From the NCBI GenBank assembly GCA_036850595.1, contig CM072162.1:16297758-16361757 (forward strand): DNA of 64,000 bases, read 5' to 3'. The position numbers and the translations under genes were made by a program. Under the pieces are notes generated by a model. It did no database searches, was not told where the DNA came from, and saw only the letters and a program-made list of their open reading frames with translations. The stretch comes from Rhyacichthys aspro. Lineage: Eukaryota > Chordata > Actinopteri > Gobiiformes > Rhyacichthyidae. Position 1 is the first letter of the stretch, and each line of letters opens with the position of its first letter. This document shows positions 1 to 13,395 of this stretch, one piece after another.

Positions 1-2629
1 AGTAGAAAAAGCTGGTTTAAGTTCACATTTATTGCTATAAACACTGATCTGTGCCCAGATGTTACTTGTGCAGCTTGTCAAACTACCTTTTAAACAGAAC
101 AGGAACTTTAATTAAGTGTCCAACGCCATTTAATGAAGTACTGATTGTGAGAACAGCCTAGTGTCCAGAAACATAATGAAGTCATTAATGCTAATTTATG
201 CAAGGTCTAACATTTGAGCCTGTTGTTTGTTTGTGAGTAGCCACAGAACATCCTATGGGTTCATTATGATCTCGAGAGCTTCCGCGGGTTGTGTGTTGGA
301 AATGGGGAACGGGAAACCTGCTCTATGGTAATGTCAGCTCAGGGACAGATATGAGGAAGTTCAGATGCAAGGTAATTAACAAGGCACACTAGAGACAGGT
401 GGTGCCCTAACTGTGGTGATTTAGCATTTGGAATTCCTTATTCTCATTAGGTTTATTCTATCCCTCAGTCAGGAAGCAAACTTTGTGTCACCAGGCACCA
501 CATCTTCACAGAGAGCCACAGAGGAGCGGCACAGCCCGAACGCCCTCTGAACATGCTAATTACAAAGAGTCACAAACACAACCTGGTGTTTACCAGCAGT
601 CAAGGTCAGTGTGGGGGTTATCAGAGGTTTTGAATGGCAGAGTCATTTCTCAGGGCTATTCCTGTACACTGTTTTAAAAGGTCAGTCATTAACCATGCCA
701 TAAGAACAGAACGTCGTTTAAAAGGCCCTTCGTTACTGACCACCTCCAGCGGTGAAGCCTCTAAAATGTTTAAATTCCAATAAAGTACCATCTTATGGGG
801 TTAATTCTGTACTGCCTAGGTTGACCAGGGCTGACAGGATGCCATTTCACGATTCATGACCCCTGCTGATACTTAGTCGAAGCACTAATTGCCTGCTTAT
901 CACTTGAACAATGTGGGAACAATGGGTGGTTGAGGCAGAACACTGGTTTTCACTGGTCGGTTCAGGTTGAAGCTCTTTGAATGACTAATTATTAGCCGAC
1001 TAACTTGAGTTATGCCTGTTTCATTTAATAGACAGTGTCTGAGGAATGAGACATCATGCTCCGTTATGGGCCAACGAGGGCTCTGGTTCCTGCCTTGAAA
1101 CAAATGGAGTTCACACTTCACCTGCAGAAAGGTAAAGGTGTGAATGTGCACTGGACAGGAGTCGACAAATTTAAAGAGCAGCTCATTTAGATGTGAAACT
1201 GCAGAGATGTTTGACCTCTCTCCTCTAAATGTGAAATGCCAAATTGACACCGCATGTTGTCTCAATTTGTAGACTTTTTAAAAAAAAATAATACAAGAGA
1301 GTGGAGAAAGTGAGCAGTAGTGGACATTATTTGTGGAGAGGAAGCCCCTTTGTGCAAACATACAGTACATCACCCAGAGCCTATAGTCAACGGATTTAAA
1401 AAGGCTTTAATCATAATAACGAATCTCTCCTTTTAAATCCTTGTCCCTTGGTGGTGACAGTACGAGCTTGAACTCTTCCCAGTTCCCAGTGGGAATTCAA
1501 TTAAATGACACTTAAAGCTGTGTGCGAGTCAACATTATCTCACAAGCCTCAATTTACCCATCAAATGCCATTAAAGATCATTTATAGCAAATAATTGGAA
1601 TATGCATTGTTGCAGTAAGAGAAACAGAGCACAGTGAACAGTAAAATGAGTGGGAAGGAGAGAAACTCCTGTTGTCACATAGTAACGAAATGGATGAATT
1701 TAAGCCGTCAAGAAACTGAAGTATTGTCAGCTCAGATGGGTAAAAGCCAGACACTCACAAAATCCCGACACTTAGATGCTGTCAAGCTGCCCAGAAGAAT
1801 GAGAGTGACAGCAACGCGAGAAAAAGAAATGTGCCTGCAGAGGACCAATCCAAATGAAAAACAGCACGGTTCATTTATTTCTTAAACAATGAGAGTACTT
1901 GCATCAAAATGAATCACTACTGCTGTTGGTTTTAAATATAAAGCCTGTACATTCAGCCAGAATAGGTGATATGTAAACCTTGCAAGGGCCGCTGATATGC
2001 CCTGGAGGATTACTACATGAATAAAGCCTCAGCAGCTTTGTAACACATGAAAAACACTCATTATTTACAACATTCACTTACTTTAAACAGCTTACTTTTA
2101 CAACAGTTGCTTTGCTATTGTCAACCAAGGATCATTTTTTAATTTGTATTTTTTGTGGTATTTTATAGTATTTTGTGGATTAGCATGGGTGAATTTCGAG
2201 GGAAAATGTTTCTGTGCTGTTAAAGGGATCATTTAGAGCTTTTATTAATTGAAATTATCCAACCTATAAAAATAAAGAAAAATAAAAAAAATATTTACAC
2301 TTTGATGCACAACATGGTTAAAAAATGACAGGGTTTTTTCCCCCACAATATCTTTGTGATAAATCTACGAATGTCATCTCTTCTGAACCAAATGTTATCA
2401 AAATACATAACCTTCTTAAAAAGTATGAGCAGACATTTAGCATGTGCACAAGCAGAGTATTTTCTCATTTGTTGTCAAACTGGATAATTCTGGAGTAATC
2501 TATGACAATCTAGCCAACTATACTTTCACTGTATGTGTAATATGTATTAATAAACTGGATTTTTTTCTAGGGTTCTCTAACAATGTCCAGCAAACCAAAC
2601 TAAAACTAATCAAATCTGTGCATTTGTCA
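1..2629. other. Non-coding DNA, no gene seen
   Basis: A+T-rich sequence with no open frame that has splice sites, recognisable protein motifs or coding-like composition. The longest frame, 121 codons on the minus strand at 900-1265, has no recognisable domain and unexceptional composition. Most likely intron or intergenic DNA. Confidence 0.6.
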
Positions 2630-2690
2630 GTGTGTATATGTGTGTGTCATTGTGCTCATAAGTGTGTGTGTATCTATTTTTGTGTCTATA
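2630..2690. repeat. TG-rich low-complexity tract
   Basis: Interrupted runs of TG dinucleotides (for example tgtgtatatgtgtgtgtc, then agtgtgtgtgtatc). It is an imperfect microsatellite of the type common in vertebrate introns. Confidence 0.75.
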
Positions 2691-2723
2691 TAAGCAGTAC
2701 TTGGGTTGATTGGTTTGCGTGTT

Positions 2724-2885
2724 TGGCTGCACAGTGGCAGAGTGGTTAGTAAGACTGAAAAGTTTGACCCTCACTGGGCTTTGGTTTTTCAGTGTGTTTT
2801 TATCGATGTTTTGCGGACTACATGTGCTGTATGGGTTCTCTTCTGGTCCAATAGCTTCCTCACACTGGACAAACTCATGAAAAAG
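2724..2885 (+). mobile_element. Decayed copy of an abundant teleost dispersed repeat
   Basis: The left part reads ggctgcacagtggcagagtg followed by gttagt, close to the well-known fish repeat beginning 'gcacagtggcgcagtggttagcactg'. Further right, a 'tgtgctgtatgggttctctt' stretch and then 'agcttcctcacactggac' match the repeat's 'tgtgggttctctccgggtgctccggcttcctcccacagtcc' section in order. The middle is badly diverged. The assignment rests on remembered consensus wording; class and family name are not claimed. A second decayed copy lies at 43345-43470. Confidence 0.6.
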
Positions 2886-2961
2886 GCCAAAATGAAGTGC
2901 TACTCGTGAACTGCCTGCAGGAGTGACTATAACAGTGTACTAAGTCTGTCTCAGTTTTTTG

Positions 2962-3039
2962 GGTTTTGTAGGTTCAGTGCATTGAGGTGAGTTGGACTAT
3001 TTTGTCCAACTCACCTCAATGCACTGACCCTACAAAACC
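2962..3039. repeat. Near-perfect inverted repeat, 36-bp arms, 6-nt spacer
   Basis: The left arm 2962-2997 and right arm 3004-3039 are reverse complements apart from one position (T at 2973 against C at 3028). The spacer 2998-3003 is tatttt. A transcript of either strand would fold into a long hairpin. The arms are far less diverged than the repeats on either side, which suggests a recent origin or selection. It could be a small foldback element, a recent palindromic duplication, or a precursor-like hairpin. No target duplication was recognised. Confidence 0.9.
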
Positions 3040-3133
3040 TAACATACCAAGAACAGTTCTGGCATTATTGTTAACCAAAGTGGCATACAAATGCATCGGT
3101 TTTATAATGGGTCCTTTTTAATGCATGTGGCAG

Positions 3134-3472
3134 TAGAGCCGTGCAATTGATTACATTTTCAATTTCGTCTCCCAATACTCACAAAACCTTTGTAATCTAG
3201 AAAAAACTATTATATATTACTTGTTATTATTTATTACTTGTTACTTGTTTTCCATGAGATTGTGGAAGTCCATTACATTGATGATCTTATTAATCATAAT
3301 TATTATTTCTGTTTATTTTTTAAGCTATTTATTTTAACCTTTGAATATATTATTCATTTGAAGGAGAATTTTAGTTCAGTAAATCCAACATATTTCCAAA
3401 GTCAATGAGTGATCGTGTAAAATAATTGCGATTTCAATAATGACCAAAATAATCCATAATCGAGCAGCCTTA
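3134..3472 (-). mobile_element. Non-autonomous hAT-like DNA transposon (MITE), copy 1
   Basis: One end reads tagagccgtgcaattgatta; the other end, reverse-complemented, begins taaggctgctcgattat, giving diverged terminal inverted repeats of the form TAGGGCTG. The flanks are tgtggcag (3126-3133) and tgttgcag (3473-3480), an 8-bp duplication matching at 7 of 8 positions. An 8-bp target duplication is the hAT superfamily signature. The interior is A+T rich and has no transposase frame. The same family recurs at 32679-33010 in the opposite orientation; this copy is called minus relative to that one. Confidence 0.8.
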
Positions 3473-6400
3473 TGTTGCAGATTAGCGTAGCATCCAGGCC
3501 CATCCTATATCAAGTATCAGACATCTAAAATATAAAATATGACTAGAATTCCTGTAGTCCTTGGAGGCAATAAACTAAAATATGTAAATAAATGAAAATA
3601 TATAATTTGCCATAAGCTCTAAACATTTATTTGCTGCTGTATTTTTATGCATGAACGTCTGAAATCCATCATATATTTGCCTTTTAAAAGAGCGGCTGTA
3701 ACCGCCATGTTGACCTGTATACAGTACACTAGACCGGCATCAGAGACAACTGGGTTGACACTTCAGGGCCTTCCCGTACAGAGATGTCTCGTTGTGTGTT
3801 GGGGGAGAGTGATACAGTTGGCCACAAATCCCCTGCTCTCATCATTAGGGCTTGCTGCTTGCTTCCCCTCTGGGCCCCTGGTTCCTGACTGGACTCCTTT
3901 GTGGTAAAATGAAATCCAAGGGACAGCCTGGGTTTGGCTTCAGGCAACAGAAACAGGGTCACTGTATACCTGACACATCGCTGCCTCAACAGTGGAAGCT
4001 TCCCTCAAACAAAAGTGTGATTTGTACTAAATGAAGCAGAACTTAGTCAACATGCAGTATGTACAGACTTCAAATGCACTCTCTGGAAGCAGCTGGAAGC
4101 ATCCCAGAATGACAAGCACATAAGGCAATGATTCAGCCAGAAGGAGAGTCTCAGTTCAAGGCACATTGAGCCTGCATGTTGTTCTGCTGAATTAGGAAAT
4201 TAAGAAATAACTGTGCTGTTCAGTGCAGATGTGAAGAGCCTTGTGTTGTTTCTTTCTTCTGGTAATTGCACAGCTTGAGTCCCCTTGCCCTCCCCCTCCC
4301 CTGGATTATTGCTGAATACACACTCAATCCCCTCTTTGCCAGTGTATCTTGTTGCAGAATGTTACGACCAATTGAACAGTATTAGCCAGCTCTTTCATTG
4401 TGGACATAGCTTTTCCTTTCTCCACATGCCACAACCATGTGCTGGTCCAACTGTGAGCTTAAGAAAGGTACCCCATGGGCAAATGAAGTCCTCAGCCCAG
4501 GGGGCACTTGAGTATATTTACCCTAAGCCTCTATGGAAAGGAGGCCCATGTGTGACTTGCTGATAATTAAGCTTTAATAAATGCTAGATTTACAAACGTA
4601 TCAGGAACATCAAAGAAAGTATTCTATTTATATCAACATAACAGTCTGCTATAGTCTGAATGCTAACAGAGGGGACTAGATATTCACGTCTTAGCCGATG
4701 GTTACCACTGAGCCCAAAAGGAATATGACATGAGGGACTTATTGAAATGATTCTGTGGAAAACCATCTTTGTACAGCTGGTGCATGACATCGCTGCTGAT
4801 TTGATTTAGCTCAGCCATGTCCAAATATGCTCAATGCTATAATTCTGGAAGGACCTCTAGCTACACATTCAAGGTCCACCGTGTTTTCATTAAATTGTGG
4901 CTGGGCCCTTGTGGCTGATTTTCCTTATGGAATTCAATGGTCAATAAAATCAAATGAATGACTAAGCCAGCGCCCCTCTGCTCATTACAGAGGCCACAAA
5001 GATGGATTAGACATATGCAATACGCTGAGTGATTCCAGAAAAAGACTTCATTGATTGAGGCCAAGACACTGCTTTGAAAGAAAATATACATTTTGTAATT
5101 AGCATTGTGTTTTATGTAGAGCTAACAAAATGTTCATATGAAATGGTAAAAAGGTAAAACGCACACGTGTTGTTTTTTAAAAGAGACTTTAGTATATTGT
5201 GCAAGGCTGCACAATGTAGTGACAAAAATAAAACCTTTTCTCATTGAATAGAGGAAGAAGTAATATTTTATAAGATGTCAGCTGAAGAAATGTATTTACA
5301 AAACAACAGACAAAAAGTCATTTTTAGAGTCAATAACTACTTATTGCACCAGAATGAATCTAAAAGCTATCTGCAAAAGGATAAATGTTTCATACTCAAA
5401 AGGTTGCACTGAGGTTCTTGCATTTTATATCAGTCTTGCACCTGGATACATAAATGTAATTTCTGTTAAAACCAGCTGTTGGCACCATTACTCTCACAGT
5501 GAGATAAATCTGAGCTTTTCCATTAGGGCTGAATCCATAAATTGACAGCATTAGATCATACTGCCAGTCACTTTGACAGCATTCAATCAAAAGCCCCATT
5601 CATCCCCTTAACCTAAGAGCGTTTTTTGCCCCACGAGTCTGTGTAGCTGTCACATGACAACAATGTTGCTTCAAACATGCTCTCTATTGGCAAACTGGAT
5701 GTTTCTTTTGAGCCCAGGCAGTTGCTCTCCATCAGTCACACATATGTTGCCCGTAATGGTGTCTTTGTAATGCTGGTTAGTACTGAGTGCTGTGGTCAGC
5801 GGTGTCCCACAGGGTTAGCAATGGGAGGTCGATCATTTCCTGTTCCTGCTCAACTCAAACAGAAGTGAGTGGGATGTACAAATTAGCGCATGAATAGGAA
5901 ACACACCAACAGCAGAAGTGGCCAGACAATAGCTTATCATTCATTTTCTTTGTTTAGCAGGATACAAGTGAAACCCAGATTAATAATGAACTCAGACCTT
6001 CCACCTGCTCTTCTTATCTTTCCATTTTGACATTTTATCCTGTATCCTTTTTATGGGAAACCCATAAATCTAAAATCACTAACAGGGGCATTGAGTTTAA
6101 AATATCAAAAAGATTTGTTGTATTAGTTGGGGAGGACAACACACAGTGTAATATGAAGTCAGAGGCACCATGGGAGGTATAGAGCATGACCAAAAGGCCG
6201 ACTGAGGTGATTGATACAGCAATGGAGAGAGTGATAAGCCCGTGGGACGGAGCAGCTGAAGAACATGTCCTCTGTCATCAGTTACACTAGATTAGGAAGT
6301 TCCATCCCAATGTAGCAACAAAGACCAATCTGGGCCTATCCACCCCACTGGTCCACTACTGTACCGAAAGCCCATCTGTTCCAGCAGATTCACAGAGGCC

Positions 6401-7919
6401 ATACATCAACACCCGCCCATTGCATCAACGCTCAGAGCAGCACAGAGTGAGGGACGGCAAGCAAGAGAACATCACTGGTCAGCACAATGTTCAGCATAGT
6501 TTTACAAAACCAACCAGAGAGCAGACCTATGTTAAGGATCCTTTCTTCTAATGTAACCAAATATTCAAAAAGTAGAATCTGATCCCTTTTAATGAGCCTT
6601 AAAAAACAAATCTACCAAATTGGCATGTCCTACTTCTATCCAACCTGTGGAGGATGGATTTGCTCCACCAATTGCTCACTTATCCTTTAGTAACTCTTAC
6701 ATAACACTGTGGACAGTGAGCACAAACGCAGCAGCAATAAAGATATAATTTAAGTGAGTTAAATAAAAAAAGCCAAAAACCTCATGGCTTGGTTTGAACT
6801 TTTCACCTCATAGTTAGACCCCACAAAAAAAAACCCAGATCCTCTGCAGATGGAGCAAATCATCCGGAGAATGAATATGGCACTGCTCCATAATGAGGAC
6901 ATTCCCAGCCATGTTTACCCTGTAGAGAGTGTACGAGTGTGTGGTTATATCAAGCTTTTGAAAAAATTACTCAAAACTTAAAGACTTAAAACTAAAGATG
7001 TCAATCAATTCAATATATTATATTATATTAGAAAAAATGACATTTAAACATTTTAGTTGATAGTGCTTGTGCAACACATTCTGAAACCATACAGGGACAA
7101 TCAAAAGTTTCCCTTCTGTGCTATATATGTATAAACAAGTTTGGCAAGTTTCATATTAAATACAATATATTCAAACAGCGTTCTTTTTTTTATTTTTTAT
7201 TTTTATATCAGTCGTACCAAAGTCCCTATGCGTGACTTAAAGGCATAATATGCATATGATTTTCAGGGAAATTGGCCCCATATCATTCCCCCTCTCTCTT
7301 CTAACCTTGCTAGACACTTACAATGAACATTCAAGAGCCACAAAACTGAGATTTATTGGTGGAAACGGCTTCCAAAGAAAATGACTAATGTCTAAATATT
7401 TGTGTTGGTGCCTCTAAGGTCAAATCAAACGCATCTAGTGGCTGATGAAATAAGGCTGTAATGGTTGTTTTTTTGATGGCAAAATAATGTTTCTCCTGGC
7501 AGTGCAGTGATGACACAAGGTAAGCTGCACAAAACAAAACAGATGAAAAAAGAAAAGATCCAAAACCCGTAGCCCCAAACTGAGTTGTGTCAAATCAAGT
7601 ATAAATATGAATTTGCTCACCTTGAAAATATTTCAAAAAACAGCTTAAAAGCAGAAAGCCAGCAGGATGTGAGTGGTTTTCTTTTAAGTCCCAAGGGTCT
7701 GTGTTGTCTTTGCCAAAACATCTGATAATATTATGACATTTAGAAGACCCTTTAGCTCTAGCTGCATCATATCTCCACACAGAATGGCCAGCTAACGCAC
7801 CAAAGAAGAGGGAAATGATAGATTACTGTTTAAGTCATTCATTTAAATGAGAACTTTTAATTGCATGTGAACAATTCAAAGAGCAATTTCTCACTTTTAC
7901 CTGCATAATCATTTATATT
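3473..7919. other. Non-coding DNA, with a stop-poor block at 3640-4040
   Basis: No gene can be supported. Between about 3640 and 4040 three frames on both strands stay open together for 60-86 codons and base composition is more even than in the surroundings. None resembles a known protein. That pattern fits a conserved non-coding element or plain chance better than a gene. The remainder is A+T-rich intron-like sequence, with short homopolymer runs near 7180-7205. Confidence 0.5.
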
Positions 7920-8576
7920 TCATAACTTGGTAATTGACTCCTTCATATTATCTGTGTCTTCCGGCATACTAATCCTTAGGAGAGATCCGCGTGGATGCAT
8001 AGGGCAGAGGATGCATGAATCACCACTGTCTGCTATTGATCCTCGTTTCTCATTGAAAAACAACTTAATGAACATTCGCCAGGGCGTCACACAATGCATC
8101 AGCTTGTTCCTGCAGATAAGTGTTCTGGTGGATTGACAAGAGGAAAAATAGGAAGCCTGTGGACACCAGAGTCCAGTCAGGGCAGGATCCATAGATTTAT
8201 TGATCCCATCTCTAGATAAGAGATGCGAGAATAATGATGCTCTGAACGCTTCAGCTGGGACGGCCCCCAGTCCTCCGAGAGCAATGCAAAAGAGAGCATG
8301 TTTAGGGGCAGGACGCGGCTGCAAGTTGAAAAGCCAATTTGCCGACTCCTCTCTTGATGGTGCAGCGTCATTAGTATCGAATGCTCCTGATACCCACTGA
8401 GACCTCTCAAGAAGGCTGTTTGCATCTCGAGCAGAGGTAACATTTCTGTTTACAGTGCAAACATTCATTAAAACATGAAAGGATAGCTGGAATTGATGAC
8501 CTTTGCAGCCACACAAAGGCAACATCCCCAAGGAAAGCCTAAAAATAATGGGGAATGAAAAAAAAAAAATAAGCAT
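7920..8576. promoter_or_regulatory. Possible conserved non-coding element (stop-poor block)
   Basis: The minus strand is open for 218 codons, the longest frame in the window. A second minus frame (88 codons) and two plus frames (66 and 69 codons) are open over the same bases. The minus-strand translation has no recognisable domain, and I saw no convincing exon boundaries. Open frames in several registers on both strands point to constrained, non-repetitive DNA with few TAA/TAG/TGA words rather than to one protein. A regulatory element is the favoured reading, by inference only. Confidence 0.35.
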
Positions 8577-11500
8577 CTTTACCTAACTATTTCAGAGCAC
8601 TTGGCTCTCCCAAGCTCAAGCCCTAAAGGCCAAGAGAGTTATCCTCTGTTCCCTCTAAAGTACACTTTGTCCCAGTTTCTGCACCAGATGGGCACACTTT
8701 TTAACTACTGAGTCTTCTTTGTGGTCATTATCATGGACACAGCAAAAATGAGCCGCGGAAGAAGTTTGCTGGATACACTTTTCCCTTTTATCTTACAATT
8801 AAAAAATAAATGAACAAAAATTCTGTACCCCAGCTATTTTCATTCACAAGACACCCTTATCTCATCCTCTCCTGAAGCAACAGGCTATATTCAGATCGCT
8901 GTGCTGCATTACATTTAGACATGTACATATTAAACGTTTTATATTTGAGTTAATAATTGACAAGTTTAAAATGACATAATAATAAATGGTTTTACACCTA
9001 TTTATAATCAAAAATAGAAGTCGTGAAAGAATCATGACTTTTATCCATGTAAGATTTTAAGATGGAGGAAAAGATCTAGATCCTCATTAGTTGAAGACAC
9101 TGGTGAAAGGGTCAAGGTGAAAAAATGGAGGCGAAACTAGATGATATGAAACATTATTTACTTCAAGACCTTGACATGACTGTAATGAGATCTTTTCCGA
9201 TCCCACATATCTTGCTGTCGGCACAGGGCTATATTCATCATGATAAGCTAACTGACTTGTCAAACTGTTAAAATTGATCCCCCTCATTCAGTAATCCTTG
9301 TGAAGGTCACATTCACTTGTGGTCAGTAATCTTCGCTCAAAAATGGACATGAGAATTGTATGATCCACAAATCACAAATACGCCGTGGTGTGCACATTTG
9401 CAAAGGAATCTATAACTCATTTGCAGTGATGTCCCCTTTGTCTTTGTGCGTGTGCCCTCCGTCATTCATAGGCCACACTGCGTACAGCACAGGGAACACA
9501 AAGAAGTCATCAATGGAGATCAATAGTGTATAACCCCTGTGGGCAACCGGGGCTGTGGTTGTCATATTTAAATAGGAGTGCACTGTCCACAGCAATCACA
9601 TCAGCCAAACAAATATTCAATCTATATCTATTTTATTTTCAATTTATAACCAATTACCTAAATTCATTAAATACAATATGAAGCTAAACCCCTTCTAAAC
9701 TTGCAATAATAAATATCCTTTGTACCACAAGGACCTCTACTGCTTTTTTTAAGTCCACAAGCTGGCACACTTTTCCAATTACCACTTTTCATTGAGTCAT
9801 TCTCATGGTGTGGCCACTCGTGTTAAAGGCTGCCCCTTTAAAGGAAACAAGAATTTGGAGACATGCTTGAAAAGGTCTAACTAAACTACAGCAACACTCG
9901 GTGGAGTACGCGGGAGAGTAATATCTAAGCTCTAAAGTAAACGGCGGCATCTTTAGCTAAACTTCTTCTCTGGTAGGGCAGATCAAAGACGTACTCCCAA
10001 ACTCTTATCAACACACACAAATACTAGCGCAGCAGTGTATGAACCGGGCTGTGAAGGGGATTGCAGCTTTACACAAGCAAGTGTTTTGAAAGAGGGGTAA
10101 AATAAATTGTGAATAATTTTCAATACAAACATGTGGCTTTTGGAGATATCACAACATGAAGAAAGCACGCAGTACGTTTGCCTTCCACTCCTCCCAAATC
10201 CAGGGTGAAAAGATACTTTACTTCTGACATAAAACCCATAGCTGGGAACATTTGTGGCTGCTGACTATTAATACACAACGACAACAACAATAACATGCAA
10301 TGGACACACCACAACTTCTTACTGCAAACCAAAATGCTAAATAACCAGAGGCTCAGTGGGTTATGGTAATTAAATTTGAGCTTGTTTATATCATATAAAG
10401 TGGTCACAGTGTATACTGTGGAATAATAAACGACCACAAATTATGTGCCAAATAGAGTACAGATGATAAATTGGTCTAGACATCAACACAATATAAATAA
10501 GAAGCAAAAATACATGCATTTACTGCTGAGAAATTGTGAGAATTCAAGACTGTGTTGTGTTGTTAACAACTAACGGCTGCTCTTGGCACACTGAGCCTTC
10601 ATCTGGATAGTGTCGCTGCGAGGATTCAAGTCCTATTTTAATTGACTGTCACTCAAAGTGTGCGGCCAGCAGTTACACAAGGATTTTGCAGATTCCTTTA
10701 TAATATTCTTGACAACAAATCAATAAACAAGAGCTTGAGCGGTAGGCGAGATTTCCTGTCATTAAGTAGTGCTGTCGATCTGTCTGTTGTTAAAATGAGC
10801 TCTGTTCATGATTCCTCCTGCTGCCTGTCACAACATACACTTGCACTGAAGCTTTGGGCTTAAGTCTAGGCATAAAATTATTGGATTTAGTTGAGGCGGC
10901 CCAATGTTGTTGCGCATATTTCACATTTTATCATATTTATGTTGGGGTGAGCATGAGACAAAATAGCAAGAACTCTCCAAACTCAAATCTTGCCCTGGGA
11001 TATAAGAAAACACAAGATAGAGTTTTCTATTTTGAAATTCAGATTATACAACCTGCTGCTTGCAAAGTTATCGTGCCACAAGTGTGCATTTAACTTGCAA
11101 AGTTTGGATGTCAACCTAACTTCTTCTAGTAATTATATTTTAAAAATCATTATCCAAAAGACTACGGAAGAAGGGAGTATGCTGATAAAGAAATATAATG
11201 TCAGGGATATTAGCATAACTCCTGATAGGCTGCAGTGTTCAGTGTGATAGATAAGAGTCCCTCAGATGATCAAATAAATACCTCGAGGCAAACTTTCTCT
11301 AATGACAAGCTGTTACCAGTGTTAACTATCGTTCCTTCCTTTCTGTGCAAAGCTGCTGTGTGCAAAGCAGCAGCATAAAGAACATGTCCACAGGCACCCT
11401 ATGTCAGCCGGCTGACCTACTTTATTCTCTGGAAGGTCTCGCAGCTCCCCCAAGAACCCCTCCACAACAAAGGCACCATTTTGTCTTCATTAGATCCAGA

Positions 11501-12479
11501 AAATGTCATTGTATGCATTTTGTCTCCAAATGATATTAGCCTTGTTTACAATGTGTTTACAGCCATAATTCCAAATCAGCTACACAAATAAGCAAATGAG
11601 GAATGATAAAAGGAGCTGGGCCCTAATGAGTTTTGCGGTGTCTGAAACAGAGGTGTGAAGCCCTGTGTATGTATACCTGGAAATGTAATTGGAATAGTCT
11701 GCTGCTAACAGAGAGGGTAAGCCCTGTGAGATGTGTTCACTGGCACTTTGTATCCCACTGTTGGTCCCCATCCCCATTAACATTCGCACCATGCAGCTGT
11801 GCCTTTTTGGTCATTACTACATTTCAAATTAAATACAATTACAAACCATGATCAATGATGGACTTTTAATTACTGCTAATAACTGGCCATCTGCCTGGAG
11901 GCTCAGGGCTAAGAAAGTGGCAGGAAGTTGCGCCCAGAACTCTCCATCCAAACCGTTGAGCAGCCCCATGAAATGTCAGCGTTAATTAAAAAGTCCCATC
12001 AAACGGGGCCACCCATGCCAAGGTTTTAGATGGATGTAAAATACTCAGGCAGAAGAATGCACCTTCCTCAAAATTTCCTGGTGGAGCAATCAAGAAATGA
12101 ATGCAATGCAGATCTCACTCTTTATTTTTGTGCTGGAAATCCTACAATTTACTAAACATTAAGTAGCAACACAATTACTCTGAGACAATGTTGGTGTAAT
12201 GTACAGTTTGCCAAACAGATTATTTATTCATTTCCTTGTTGCTGAGCCTTTAATAATATTCATTTTGCTTCTTGGAGACTCCTCTGCACTCTAATCTTTC
12301 TCAAGCTTGCTGTCATTTTTGCGAAACACTAGCATTTCCTTTATTCCTACTCTTTCCCTCTCTCTCTCTCTTAAAAAAATTTAAAGATTTTTTTTTTGTT
12401 TGCGTCTGAAAGCTGTGTGTTTGCTCTTTTGCCTGTACTGTGTGGAACTTCGGCGATAAATAAAGACAGAAAGTGCACA
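8577..12479. other. Non-coding DNA, no gene seen
   Basis: A+T-rich sequence without recognisable coding or structural RNA features. A short (CT)n tract sits at 12358-12372. At 11345-11375 the decamer tgtgcaaagc occurs twice within a small imperfect hairpin (gctgct / agcagc). Confidence 0.55.
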
Positions 12480-12965
12480 ACGGGAAGAAGAAGGAGGAAT
12501 CAGCACTTTGCATCGCACAGTCATCACAATCATTGGCGACGATGGCGGTGCGCTCAAACGTGTTAATTTGTCCCATCATGCAGCTCAAGCGGTAAACATG
12601 ATTGAAAATAGAAAGACTCCGCGAAAGCCTGGCATCCTCTTCGACGTGCGCCTTCATCAAGGCCGTGCAGTAGTAGGTGGGAGACTTCTCAGGCAAGTTT
12701 GTAGCTGTGTGTCATAATTACCTTGTCTAAACACAGCCACAACAGCCATATGCACAATCTGAGCCGCAGACCAGTTCACAGGACCAGAGACACACTCATA
12801 ATGATGTTTACTTCTCCATCTTTGACTGCTGCTCATTTTACGTCTCTTTCTTGCACACAAAGTCATTCCTCTTGCATTTTCCTTCTTGTTTTGAGACTTT
12901 GAAGTAGAAGACAGCACTACGGCTCCATCACTGTGGAAAGGGGCTAGAGCAGCGGGGGACACGCC
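12480..12965. promoter_or_regulatory. Possible conserved non-coding element
   Basis: Composition is more balanced than in the flanks, and open frames overlap on both strands: plus 12508-12717, minus 12313-12696 and 12657-12962. No frame shows a known domain or exon boundaries I would trust. Proposed as a candidate regulatory block on these grounds alone. Confidence 0.25.
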
Positions 12966-13199
12966 AGAGGGTATGTTGCCGAAACATGTCTTGACGACTA
13001 AGGCCAGATTGGGCTCAGGGGGGGGAAAGGAGAGGCTTGCTCTTTGAAAGCCTCCACAGTGTCTGGAGATGAGGTCCTTACGGCTGTGGAGCTTGTTATC
13101 CAGAGAGAAAAAAAAAACACCACTCAGATGGGGCTATGTGCCTCTTTCTGAACCCACGCACACTTCTGCTTGAATGGCTTTCACTGCATCTGTCTATGC

Positions 13200-13395
13200 C
13201 ACTTACAGTAAAAACTGGGAGAAGATTTACATTAAAATAGTTTACTGTAGTTTATCTGAGTAAATGTACAAAATGTACGTTATATGGATTCTGTAATTAA
13301 GAATAATCACCCAATACAACATGAATCATATCATTTATCTTAAATACGGTGTGATAAATAAACTCCGTAAAATGTTCTTAATTACAGATAAAATT
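13200..13395. repeat. Inverted-repeat-bearing segment, possible old element
   Basis: The segment ttctgtaattaagaa at 13289-13303 recurs as its reverse complement at 13375-13388 (14 bp shared). Between them lies a smaller inverted pair, tacgg...ccgta, near 13346-13369. The wording (acagtaaaaact, taaactccgtaaaa) resembles dispersed fish repeats rich in TACGGTAAA words. No termini or target duplication could be fixed, so the limits are approximate. Confidence 0.35.

Noticed and set aside
7920..8576. 218-codon minus-strand open frame as a protein-coding gene
   Set aside because: No domain, several other frames are open over the same bases on both strands, and no convincing exon boundaries. A conserved non-coding element is likelier.
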